DNA of 64,000 bases from the NCBI GenBank assembly GCA_016748015.1, contig JAAOMT010000586.1, positions 666,534 to 730,533 of the forward strand. The letters are read 5' to 3'. This DNA comes from Geosiphon pyriformis (Eukaryota; Glomeromycota; Glomeromycetes; Archaeosporales; Geosiphonaceae). The notes below the pieces were generated by a model. The model ran no database searches. It had not been told where the DNA came from and saw nothing but the letters and a program-made list of their open reading frames with translations. The position numbers and the translations under genes were made by a program. This document shows positions 14,071-25,516 of the stretch, in pieces; position 1 is the first letter of the stretch; each line of letters opens with the position of its first letter.

Positions 14071-14815
14071 AGAGAAAAATTTTTTTTTGCTTTAATCATA
14101 ATCATGAAATTAAGAAGACAAAAATTTTAATAAAATATTAATCAGTTTTTTTTTGTTTTTTAATTATTTATTTTATTTTATTATTAAAAGTTTTTTACCA
14201 AATTATTTTATGTTTTTATTTTACTTTTAGTTTTTTTAAATTAATTAATAATTTTTATTATTTTTTATATTATTTTATGTTATTTTTAATTATTTAATAA
14301 TATTATTAAGTATTTTATATTATTGTTAATTATTTTATATTATTTTGTATTATTTTATATATTATATATTAATTATGTTTTTTTGTAATTAATTAATTTT
14401 TTTTATTTAGATAATAATATTAAAATTAGATTATTTGGTTTTTTAATATAAAATGTTTTTATTTTTTTTCTTAATATTTTTTTAAATTTAATATTAGTCT
14501 TAAAAATTTTGTATTTTATTTTATTAAAATTGTTGTTTTTTTGGTTTTTTTATTTGTTGTTTTTATTAATTTTGTTTAAATTAGTTTTTTTGGAATTTAA
14601 TTTAATTAAAGCTGGTATTATTGGTTAAATTTATTATTAAATTTATTAATGCTTTGATTTTTTGATTATAAAATTAATTAATGTTTTTTTTGAATATTAA
14701 AATAAATAAAAAATTTTGTAATTAAAAAAAATATTAATATTTTCAAAAAAATTGCTAGTAATTTGAATAAAAAAATTATTAATTTTAAAATAAAATATTT
14801 ATTTAATAATTGTTT
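14071..14815. other. AT-rich stretch between two LINEs
   Basis: Very A/T-rich, T-dominated on the plus strand. It lies between the 5' end of LINE2 and a 5'-truncated LINE on the other strand. No element or gene could be recognised. Confidence 0.4.
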
Positions 14816-15775
14816 GAGAAGACACTGTTTTGTGGCTAGTAGTAATATTGTTTTTGGTAACTTTAGATATTTTGTTTGTGATATTTTTAGATCTGTTTAT
14901 CATGTATACTAAAAGGTTGGTTCTGGTTCTAAGGTTCTGACAGATTTTTTAGTGTGACATTCTGATTTATACATGGCTGCAGATTTTACAAACAAATCCT
15001 CTGCCAGCATATACACTTATTTTATGAAGACTTTACATTATTGGCTGTCTATTATTGTTTAAAAACACTTGTATAACAGATATTATCCTAGTGTGTTATG
15101 TTTGTATTGTGGTAATATTAAGATTTTAGATCATGTATTCTTTTGTAAAGCTAATAGTTCTATCTGTTGCCAATTGTTAAATGCTTATGCAACTTACTGA
15201 GGGGTGCTTTTTGATCTTTTTCACTTGTCTTTTCATGTTTTATAGCTTCTGTTATCTTACATTTCTGATGCCTTTGTGTATATGGCTCTTTGTAAAGATT
15301 TTGTTTTTGAAGGTTGGCTTCATAAGACTATTTATGTCTTCTGTAATCTCAGAGTTGCAAGTCAAAAAGTTGTAGAATTTTTGCATGCTTTTTGTCTTGC
15401 TTTTAGAGATGATATCTGGTCAGTCTATACTAAGCATTATGCTTTTATAGAAAAGAATAAACTGATTCTACTTGATAGTTTGGCTTCTGTTTCAGTTTTT
15501 GGACTTTTTTTGGAATTTTCTGCTGGTGTCATTAAGTTGCTTGGGATTTCTAAAATATTTGGTGTTTGTTTTGGTTTTTGTAAATCTTGCTTATTTTTTT
15601 TAGATGTTTATAACATGACTTCGATTTACATAGTTGTTTAGTGTAGTCCTGATCAGCCCAAGTGGCTGGTCATATATAATAAGAACATAATTCACACTTA
15701 GTTTAGATTACTTATATAATATATGGTATTAAGTAGTATTTGGACTTTATTCATAAAGCACAATAAAAAAAAATT
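14816..15775 (+). mobile_element. 5'-truncated LINE 3' end
   Basis: Plus-strand copy of the last part of LINE ORF2 plus the 3' untranslated region. The frame at 15,276-15,641 (121 residues) matches LINE2 7344-7680 on the opposite strand (shared FAFxxDxW, TKHYAFIEKNxLIL, SAGVIKLLGI and FGFCKSCLFFLD-like segments). 14,990-15,180 matches the preceding segment (HSDLYMAADFTNKSSA-like). After the stop the shared 3' UTR follows (AAGTGGCTGGTCA) and it ends in an AATAAAAAA-type tail near 15,775. 5' truncation is the normal product of incomplete LINE reverse transcription. It is less mutated than most neighbours. Confidence 0.8.
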
Positions 15776-16690
15776 TAATAATAATATATTTAATATAAAT
15801 TTAGATTTTATTATTAATAAAAATTTTTTTGTTAAGATAATAAGATTTTAAAAATTATAAACTCTTAATATCGAATTTAATACAAATAAAACTATTGTAT
15901 AATTAACTGGTTTGGTTTTTAGTAATAATAATTCGGTTATTATTATGTAAAAAATAATTGTTTTAAATAAGTTTGCTTTTGTAAATTTAATTTAGTTTAG
16001 TTTTAACTAGTTTAAATAGTTAATTATATATAAAAATACAAAATTACATATATTTTAAAGTATTTTTTTACTATATTATATTTTATAATAATAAAATTAT
16101 ATTTTATCAAAGATTAATAAATAAAAATAAAAATAATTGTTAATTATTAAAACAAAACAAAATAAAACAAATTATATTATTGTATTATTTAAATTAATAA
16201 AAAATATTGTTAATTTTGATAATATTTAGAAAATTATTATTAAATATGATTATTTTTTATAATATTTAACACTTACAATTTAATAAGTCAATTTATATTA
16301 ATAGTAGATTAGTTATTAATAATTTTTTTTACAATTTAGGCTGTTTAAATTTAACAATATAATTTAATAATAAAATATTTTAGATAACTTAATTATTATA
16401 TATTAAAATATAAATTATGTTAAAAACAATATATAATTAGCTACTTAAATTAAATATAAATAACAAATTCTGTGTTTCTATTTTGTTAATATAATAATTT
16501 ATATAATTAATGTTTTTAATAAATTTACTTAACTACAATTTTATTTTAAACATTAATTTTTTTAAAATCTGTTATTTTTAAAAAAAAATAATCACAAAAA
16601 TACAAAATATGCCAAAAAAAGTCAAAAAAATATTTTTAATACTTTAATTAATTGGTTTTATCATTTTAAAAAGAAACCAAAAACTTTTTT
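15776..16690. other. AT-rich stretch, nothing recognised
   Basis: Low-complexity A/T sequence between the LINE fragment and the gene island. No coding frame. I could not align it to the LTR or LINE families here. Confidence 0.4.
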
Positions 16691-17709
16691 TCTTAAATAA
16701 AAAATAAAAAAATTACTTGTTGGTTGATTGGTCAATGATAAAAAACGTGATATAAAATATTAATCAGGAAATCGATACTAAATCAATTATATACGAAAAT
16801 AATGAAAAATTTTAAAATGGTAATTATTTTTGAGAACATTTTTAAAATTATTGTTTAAATTAATTATTGAGACAACCAAGTTTACGCTCAAGCATTTATA
16901 GCAATTAATTTATTTCGCTGCTCTTAATAACCACAATGATTTTTATTGATTCAAAAATTTAGAACCCTTGTTGAACCTACTGATGAAAAGGATTTAAGAA
17001 ATCCAAAATAGGGCAAGACAACCTTTCTATTGGAAAGGAGTAGATTTGTGCCAAAGAGCTAAAAAAAAGAATACTTTTTCTAGCTCTTTGACTCGGCAGT
17101 TTTTGTTAACCGATATATAGTCTTAAGAATATCGTGATGTATTTTCATTCAATTTCGACCAAGATTGGAAGTTAAACGTTCAACAACATTGTGCATCATT
17201 TTGGTAACTAAATGATTTTCAAGGATTACATTTACCGTGACTTTTATTAGTCGTCTTGCCGGGATTCACCATTGCTTTAGAGGTTGTTCAAAAACTTTGA
17301 AATTTTATTTATGTCATAAATTTTGGTCTTTCGAAGCAATCATTTCAATAGTATAATTTACAATGCTCGAAATTTTGCCCTAAATAATACAGATGACTTG
17401 ATTGGGGGCATTCCAATCACTTCATTTCGCTTTGCTTTTTTTATTAGAATCTAGCAACTATTGGTCGAAAAGAACGACAAAGATAATACTTCTACGACGA
17501 TAGTATGATGGTAATGGGAAGGGTTGGTTTATCAAATAAGCGAAAGGGTACGTTAAGCAAATGTTTATCCAAGCCTATTTTATTTGAGAGAAGGTATTGT
17601 TTGTGGGGAAATTAAAGAATGTGATCATAATTTTTTAAAAAATGTCAATTTTGTCGAACTTGTTTATCAAATGTTCTCTAAAATGTGTACCAATTATACA
17701 ATGTATGAA
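16691..17709. other. 3' flank of the bromodomain-kinase gene
   Basis: Base composition changes abruptly near 16,700: CpG and GC-containing words reappear (for example GGGATTC, TTTCGACC, CGACGATAG), as in the gene to the right. No frame longer than a few tens of codons and no domain could be recognised on either strand. It probably holds the 3' untranslated region of the gene and unique intergenic DNA. A strong hairpin lies at 17,052-17,090. Confidence 0.5.
17052..17090. repeat. Short hairpin
   Basis: Inverted repeat: CAAAGAGCTA on the left and TAGCTCTTTG on the right, extended inwards by an A run facing a T run with one mismatch. Arms are about 18 bases and the loop only a few bases. It lies about 620 bases downstream of the gene's stop codon. 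The structure is certain; any role is unknown. Confidence 0.6.
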
Positions 17710-18159
17710 TTATAAAGCTTTTCTATGGTTCTTGGCACGACCACCTAAAGCCGACCATTCGGTCAATAATTCTCGCTTCACATCTGGCTGCGTCAAGAAT
17801 TCATGTAACTCTTCTCCGGTGCTTCGTGCCTGTGGATCGACCGTGATGCATCGAAAAAGCAAATGCCTTGACCAGGTTCCTGGTACAGACCTCTCAATGT
17901 GAAATTCGATCTTTGTGCTGTCAGACACGATAGCTCGAAGTCCTTTTAGGTCGGTATCTAGAATACCGGACCAAGGGGCCTGTCCCGAAAATATTCGCCA
18001 TATTAAAATTCCAAGCGAGTATATATCTTCTGCAAAAGGATCTATAGGGTGCGGGAGGAACTCGGAATCATTCTTTGTGCGTGGTAAAGTAGCGATTGAC
18101 CTGCGATATGAATTGATTGATAGATCGTGATTTAGGATTGAACAAAGTGTAAGTATTTT

Positions 18160-18214
<55 letters not shown>

Positions 18215-21200
18215 CATCATTATCATTATCATAAAATATATTGATTTCTCCAAAAAACCATACCTATACAATTTATATCCATGATCCGGAATCGTTCGAA
18301 TCCTTGGTAGGATGTCAATAGTTTCATCGGCAACCTCACCAACCGACCAACGTCTGACATCTTGCATATGAACAAACACTGCCTTTCCGAAATCGATAAT
18401 CACCAATTCGGGTAGGGCACTACCATCCGGTAATTTTTCTTCCAACTTCTCGGAGACCATCATATTGACCTCACTGAGATCTCGATGAGCGAAGCCGGCG
18501 CCGTGAATTGATCTTATTCCATTAACCATATCAAGGATTAGCTTATACTTTTGCTCGGCCGTCAATAGACGACGAGCATTAAAAGCATATTCTTTCAGTG
18601 TCTGCTCATATCTAATATCGAAATCCATTGCAATTAAGAAAGGTTTGGTATTAATTTATGTTTGATAATGTTGATTAAGAAGCCTACACGAATCAAGAGA
18701 ATCTTGATAAGTTCCGAATATACCTTTTCATTGACAAACCCACCAATTCCTCCTCTGCACCCTTGTAAATTGATATGATCTGGCCGGTATTTTCCAACCC
18801 TTTTGTTTTCCTGAGAAATAAATGATCAGCAAAGTTATTGATGATGAATAAATTCAACGGAAATCATACTTTTATTTTCCCTTGAATAATTAATATATTT
18901 CAGGAATTACTTACAGACAGCATACAGTTTCAGTGATTCTCGTACCCAACGTCTGCTCACCGATTTCCTTGAAATTTTGAACCACGAAACTCTCATCGGT
19001 TTGAACGTGGAATACTCGTTTGAAAAATCCCTCGGCTTCAACATTTATGCAGTCCCCGATCGATTCAAAACTCTCAAAGGGAACATCATGCAATTCTGCC
19101 TCTTTTAAATAGAAGAATGAACGTCGAATCGGTTCTAAAAGATAAATTTATCAAATATAAAAAGTATATATACCTGCACACAAGTTTTGCCATATATTTT
19201 TTGTTTCAGAAGCTGCATCGTTTTGATGCGATAGTCCGAGTATTGACATGAAGGCCAAGTGACGCTCGGCGGTAACCATTTTTTGATCATACTTGCTGAC
19301 CAAATAGGGAGTCCGTAGACAACCATGATAAAATTTTGAGGACATTGGTAAATTAAGGATGACCCGATTGATGATAGCACATCGTATCCATGACCTGGCA
19401 TCGGCCAATTCCGGAAAGTCAAGCGTATCTAAATCATGCCGACGCCCAAAGGGTTTTGCTATTAAAGCTTTGCAAGTAACAGTTTCTTTACTCTTGTTCC
19501 ATACTATTGAAGATAAGATCACCAAAAGCGCATCAGGATTATCTCGACATCGTTCTATTGCCGTACGACCTCCAGAAATGTACATTCTGACAAAATTTCG
19601 GGAAAGTTGAGAAGGCTCAAATCTCATTGGTGGTATCCGTTTCTCGGAGAAAATTTCAAGGAGTGGACGACTTAAAGGATCGAATCGTTCAGCAGCCGCT
19701 TGTGATAATCTTTGGTTAGCTTTTTTATTCTCTTCGTAGGTTACGATTGGCATGATGTAAATAGTGCTGAAATGATGAAATCCACTTTTAACGGAAACTT
19801 CACGATATCGAAGAAAGATTAAATAAAGGTTGGCGTATATTTTACCTGCCAATATGAGCATTTACCCTTGATAACCTGAAATCTTCATGCGGAAGACGCA
19901 CTTGTTCGGGCGTTATCGGCTCTGGGGGGTTAGGATCTCCAAACAAATAGGCACTGAATAGAATTGGATGAAAAGATTTGGATTTAAGAAATCTAGAATC
20001 GAATTAAATCGAATCGAACCAAACCAAATCAAGTCAAATCAAAAGAAAAGAAAAGAAAGGAAAGGTAATCCAAAGATACCTAATCTTTGGAACCAATTGT
20101 TTAAAGGTGATGGCCATTTGTTTAGCCTCTTCATAAATAACATCATTTTCCCGATGAAAAGCAAAAGCATTGTACATAATTTGACAAATATCGGCGTATA
20201 AATCGTTTGGGGTGTTGTATTTTCGAGCCCAAAGTTTCTGTTCAGCCGTAGTCAGATCCATAAGATCTTTGATTAGACTTCGGTATACCAGAGCATCTTC
20301 TGCTTCAGGATTAACGAAAGGACGTGCAGATGCATGAGATAATAATTGATCAAATAAAAATGTCCCAACACGTAGCATTTCTTCTTTTGTTATGGGTCGA
20401 GCTGGACGTTGAATAGATTCAAAATAAAAACGTAAATCCTGTTCTGGGCTCAAGACTGAATAGGAGGGTTGAGGGAAAAAAGGGAGGTCGATAAATTTTG
20501 GTAAAGATTTTTCGAGGAGTTTCTCTACATTCTTTGGTTTCTCCAGTCTTTTGAATGGCTTAGCGGAGATATTTGATCGTTTAACTATAAGCTTTGATGG
20601 ATTACCGTTAGGATAGTGTGAAGAAAGGATTTTATGTTTTTTGTATATCCTTTTAGGAGGCTTCATATCAGTTGTTGAAGATTGATTTCTTCGAGGGAAA
20701 TCAATTATTTCCTCTTCAGAGGAATCCAACATTCTCTTTTTAGCACGAGGGGAAGATAATTTGGCTTCAATGATTTTTTTTTGATGTTGTTTTACTGTAG
20801 ACTTCTTTGGTCTTCCACCACCCCTCTTTTTCGAGGGAAGGGATTGTTCCTCAACGAGGATCACCGTTTTATCGGCGGTATGGAGTGGTAATGGTAGTGG
20901 TAATGGTGATGGTGTTGTTGGTGTTTGTTCAAAGTGAGAATAAGAACAGTTATAGAGTTGAGAGTTTATTGGAGGTGGAGGTGGTGGTGGTGTTAAGGTT
21001 GTGTCAGGTGATAAAAGATGAGAATAGGGCTGTTGGGTAGTAGTGTTCAATAGCTCAGGATCTATTTGAGAAATATCAAGCCGTTCGACGTCATATTGTA
21101 TTAGCCGAGGGTCAATCTCTATACTTTGAACTTCTAAAGTTGGAGTTTGAAAAGAGTTAAAAGAAGACTTTGAAAAGTCTTTTCCCACTTCTATTTGTTG

Positions 21201-21710
21201 TTGTTCAGAGATCTCTTCCTGTTCAATTTCTTCCTCTTCTGTTCCACAGAACATATGAGGTTCAAACTTTGGACCTTGACGTTGACAGTCGTTAGATAAA
21301 ACTGACCAAGAAGTTCCTGGAAGCATAGAAATATATTCGTTCGTTGAGGATAAGTCCACGAGTGGAGTGTGGGTTTGAACTGTTCCCATATTTGAAGGTG
21401 TTCTCGCGGTTGGACTACCAATGTTACTACTATTGCTAGACTCGCTGGTACTATTGCTACTAATACTACTATTACTAGTACTACTACAACCAACACCGAC
21501 ACCACCACCACTACCAACGTTAATAGAGCGACGACTACTGGCGGTGCTGTCGTTAGTTGACTCGAAGTCAGTTTCCGAGTTTGTCACCTTTGAACCGACG
21601 TTATTATTAATAAGTTGTTGGTTATTAGTTTGAAGGTGGATGTTATTGACTTTGACAGGATCAGAACGACGACTTTGGCGATTCTTTTGTTTCTGTAAGA
21701 CTGGAGGCAT
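17710..21710 (-). CDS. Bromodomain-protein kinase fusion protein, seven exons
   Basis: I model seven exons: 20,080-21,710; 19,846-19,953; 19,174-19,766; 18,915-19,134; 18,724-18,810; 18,264-18,611; 17,710-18,100. All six introns are GT..AG (126, 79, 39, 104, 112 and 163 nt) and every junction keeps phase, giving 1125 residues from the ATG at 21,710 to a TAA. Residues 1-430 are low-complexity (S/N, acidic, P7 run) with an AT-hook-like GGGRPKK at 297-303. Residues 440-540 form a bromodomain (MDL at 484-486, NDLYADICQIMYNAF). Residues 580-777 are an unassigned, mostly helical linker. About 805-1110 is a protein kinase: candidate beta-3 lysine K833, HRDLSEVN at 922-929, DFG at 953-955, DIYSLGILIW at 1021-1030. 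This predicts a chromatin-bound kinase in the nucleus. If exons 1-2 belonged to a separate gene, a kinase-only protein could start at the ATG at 19,753, but phase continuity favours one gene. Substrates are unknown. Confidence 0.8.
18161..18214. repeat. (ATT)n microsatellite in intron 6
   Basis: About 18 uninterrupted ATT units followed by imperfect TATCAT units. They lie entirely within the 163-nt intron between the two kinase C-lobe exons and account for much of its length, so that intron should vary between isolates. Confidence 0.95.
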
Positions 21711-22850
21711 AATATTTTACAAAAATTTGAGTTTTTTTTTTTTTTTGAGTATTCTTTTTACAATATTCAAAGTAAGAAAGTCTTTTAACTCAAGACTATA
21801 TATATATATGTATTTTTTTGAAACGTTTTTTTTTTACGTTTCTTGATAAAATAAAAATTGAGTAGAAACTTGAATATGATAAAATATTCCTGTAATAAAG
21901 TTTTTTGCAAAAGAAACTTTAGAACGAGTAAAGAGGTTTTGAACTTGCCGGTAATATATCCGAAATAATACGATAGGATTCGGAAGGGGGAAATTAAAAA
22001 TATTGCAATTGATTTGATAAGTAATGAAATGAGAAATGAGTTGTTAAATAACTTTTGGTTTTTTTTAATGTAGGAAAGGATAAGTTTTTTGAAATATAAT
22101 AAAAGATAGCTTTGAGGCGCGTGCTAAGATGGTAGAAATTTTTTTTTTTTGAAACTTGAAAGATGTTAATGATTTGATGACCTGGTAACTTAAAAAAAAT
22201 GATGAACAATACACAAAGTATCATCATACCGTTTCCTTTTCTTTTTCCTTTTCCTTTCCCTTCCCCTCTCCTTTTCCTTTACCCTTTCCTTCTCCTTTTT
22301 CCCTTTCCCTCCTGAAAATTTTGATTATCTGAAAAAGAAAAAAAAATCATTTAATTAAATTTCTCTTTTTGATGATTTTAAAAGGAAAATAATTGATTTT
22401 TGAGGTTAATTGAGGTTCAAACTTGAGAAATTAATTCTTCAAGAGTTTACTTCATTAATCATCTTTATAAAATATCATCATTTTTCTCTTTTTCTTTTTC
22501 TTCCCATTTCATTTACCTAATTTCTAAACTAAAGAGACCGGATGAACTCAAATACTTTCGAATCTTGGCCGGGAAAAGCCAATATAAAAAGGTTGGATTA
22601 CAGATTAATTTTTGTGGTCACCAACTTATTAGCATCGTTGTAACACCACTTTGTATCTTGTAATGTAAAATAATCATTAAGTTTGTGATAGCAGTCCAAA
22701 GACGAGCGTGATGCACTAAGAACCTTTCAATCTCTAATTGAGGCTTAGAAGTTAAAAATAGTTTTTCCAAAGTAAATTTTGAAATGTCGTTATGGTAATG
22801 AAAATAAATTATAAAACGTTGAATTTTTAACAATTAATTAATTAATTGAA
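21711..22850. other. 5' flank of the bromodomain-kinase gene
   Basis: Upstream region of the minus-strand gene. Directly before the ATG lies a T-rich leader (plus strand; A-rich on the transcribed strand). About 520-600 bases upstream is a long pyrimidine tract, and near 22,580 there is a CCAATATAAAAAGG stretch on the plus strand. No convincing second gene was found; short frames here have no recognisable domain. The island ends near 22,850 where sequence returns to almost pure A/T. Confidence 0.5.
22232..22312. repeat. Polypyrimidine (CT) tract
   Basis: About 80 bases of nearly uninterrupted C and T on the plus strand, in imperfect TTTTCC/CCCTTT units with one A. It lies upstream of the bromodomain-kinase ATG. 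Such tracts can adopt non-B structure or act as promoter elements; neither is shown. Confidence 0.85.
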
Positions 22851-25139
22851 AACTAAAATAAAAAAACAAATTAGAAATAATCAACAACCATTTTTAATTT
22901 AATTAATATTACAATTTATTATTGTTTGTTTATTTTGAATAAAACTTTAAAAATAAATGCTCAAATTGAAAATTTTGCCTATATTAATAATTTTTACTAT
23001 TAAAGTTTAAGCTTGTTAATTCAACTATAACAGTACTTTAGTAATTATAACAATATTATTAGGCTATAAAAACACTTTAATACTATTAAGCAGAAAAATA
23101 GTAAAACAATCACTATTTATTTAGAATGTTTTTATTATTATTTGTGCCAAATTTAGATTCTAAACCAATTTATTAAAAAATTACACAACATTTTTCAACA
23201 AGTAAATTCAACATATTTGACAATTTCTAAATAACAGTTATACTAATCAAAGATTTTAATCAGCCAAATTTAAAACTAATTATGTTTAAGTAATAAATAA
23301 ATTATTTAAATTAAATATCAAGCTAAAACAGCTTAATAACAACATTAATCAAAAGATTAAAAAGTACTTAATTAATAATTAAATAATATATTAATCTTTA
23401 TAATATTATAAAAATAATTAAAGCAATAATTATTTTTAAAATTAGCTATAATTATTATTTTTTAATTAATTATAGCAGCAAAAAACCTGAATCTGTAATT
23501 ATTTTTACAAATAAAATCATATTAAGATTAATTATTATTTATAATTATCTAATTAACAATTAAAAATTCAATATTAAAACTTTGATTATTAATTTTTAAT
23601 CTTAAATTATAAACTTATAGCTTTATAAAAACAATATTAATTATTCTAATATTATATTCTATTCCTAATAAATTTAAAGAGAATTAAAATAAAAAATAAA
23701 ATTTAACAAAATTAATATTCATAATCAAAAATTATTTTTCAAAGATATAAAAAACTTGTTTTGAATTTTTAAGTTAACTGTTAATTTTGGCCAAAATATT
23801 ATTATAAGTAGTTTCTAAATGATTTTATGTAATTAATATTTTTTTAATGTGTTTTTAATCTTGTTAAGCTTAAGTTTTATTTGTATTTTTGTTGGTATAT
23901 TAAATATTTTTATTATTGTTTTTATTAATGAAAAAGTGATAGTAAAAAAAAAAATAATAGCTCTTTTGGTTATTAGTAAAAGACCAGATTATAAAGAAGA
24001 AAAGTTTTTAATTTTATTAATCTTAATATCAGTAGATATTATAATATAAAGCTTAAAGAGTATACTTTTTAGCTTTTTTTAGAATTATAATCTAATTTTT
24101 TTATTTTTTCTTTGTTTATTTTGTTTAATTAACTTTTTCTTGTTTTTTATTATTTTTTTTTGTTTGTTTTTTTTAGTTAAAAAGCTATTATATATATACA
24201 TATTTTAAGTTATACATAATTATGCTTATTTTAACTAATTAATAAGTAATTGCAAAATTATTGAGCCTTCTATTTAACTATAAGTTCCTTTTGGCTTATT
24301 TGTTTATAATCATGTTAAATTAAATATATTTGTGTATGTTTTGTATACTATTATGTACATATCATATTTTCTAATTTTATTTATTGATTTGTATTATTTA
24401 TATTATTATTTAATAATTGGTTAATATATTATAATATTATTATTTTTGATTTTTATTAATTTCTATTGAGAAACAACATTTATAAAAACAATATTTTTGT
24501 GTCTTATAACCAAAAAACTCAATAAATAAAACTTTAAACAAAACAAATTTTTAAAGATTAATAAATTAATTTATGACCAAAAATTAATTCAATAAAAACC
24601 ATCTAGCTTTTATTATCAAATTATAAGTGTTAAATATTATAACTATATTTATCTGTAATAATATTTATTTTTTATATAATTTTATAATTTTTTAATATTT
24701 TAAAAATTTTATTTTATTATATTATTTACTTATTAAACTAAAATCAATTATTATTTATTAAAGATAATTAATATTAATATTATAAATAATAATAAAAATA
24801 AAAGCTTTATTATTAAAAAATATTTAAAAATCTAATATAAAAAAAATTTTGAACTTAATAGTACTTAAGTATATTTATTATATTATATTATAAATATAAA
24901 TAAAATAAAATAAAATAAATATTTTATAAGAAAAAAAATATTTAATTTTAATTTTGTTTATTTAAGATATAGAATTCTATAATTCTTAATTAAATTAACA
25001 TAAATAAATTAAAAAATAGAATCCAAATATTTAAATATTTTAATTAATTCAAGATTTTTTACTATAATAAATAATTATTGGTAATTAATAAACCAAATAG
25101 CAATTATATTATAAAGTTTTTTATTATTAATATTAATAC
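22851..25139. other. AT-rich stretch, probably decayed repeat
   Basis: More than 2 kb of A/T-dominated DNA. The only frame over 60 codons (23,849-24,049) is a low-complexity I/L/F product of the composition. No similarity to the LINE or LTR families could be followed by eye. It may contain the eroded 5' end of the plus-strand LINE that is recognisable from about 25,140. Confidence 0.4.
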
Positions 25140-25516
25140 CTTTTTTTTTTCTATATTCTAAATTCTTAAAAAAGTGCATTTTTCCAAAAAAAGTTTTTTT
25201 GTATTTGTTTATTTTTTACTATTCAATTAGATACAAAACTGTTAATATTAGTAATAGTTTAAATATAAAAGAATCCAAAAAAAAATCTGGTATTAGTTCT
25301 GTAATTTTAGATTTGTTTACTAAAAAAAACACAAAATAGTGTTTTAAAAAAATTTGTTATTGGAAAAACCACTGGTATTTTTCAAGTATTATTTAAATTT
25401 GTTAGTTTAGATATTAATAACATTATTAATATAAAAAGTATAAATATAAATAAATAGTTTTTTGTAAAAATACCCAGTATTTAACTTAATAATAATAATT
25501 AATTAAAGCAAAAAGA

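Noticed and set aside
1-16690. Classical RIP as a settled explanation for the AT bias
   Set aside because: Transitions dominate, but the CpA preference is clear in one aligned pair and not in another. I could not count contexts, so I report it only as RIP-like.
18068-18628. Kinase exon read as a separate 186-residue protein starting at an ATG at 18,628
   Set aside because: The frame runs into an isoleucine run from the intron microsatellite. Splicing at 18,264 and 18,611 keeps the kinase domain continuous on both sides.
21191-21517. 108-codon minus-strand frame rich in valine
   Set aside because: Out-of-frame reading of the low-complexity S/N/G repeats in exon 1 of the bromodomain-kinase gene.
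22618-22833. Second gene upstream of the bromodomain-kinase gene
   Set aside because: A 71-codon frame with no recognisable domain and no supporting splice structure or neighbours.
23849-24049. 66-codon plus-strand frame with an I/L/F-rich, membrane-like product
   Set aside because: It lies in almost pure A/T DNA where such hydrophobic frames arise from composition. No start context, domain or conservation.
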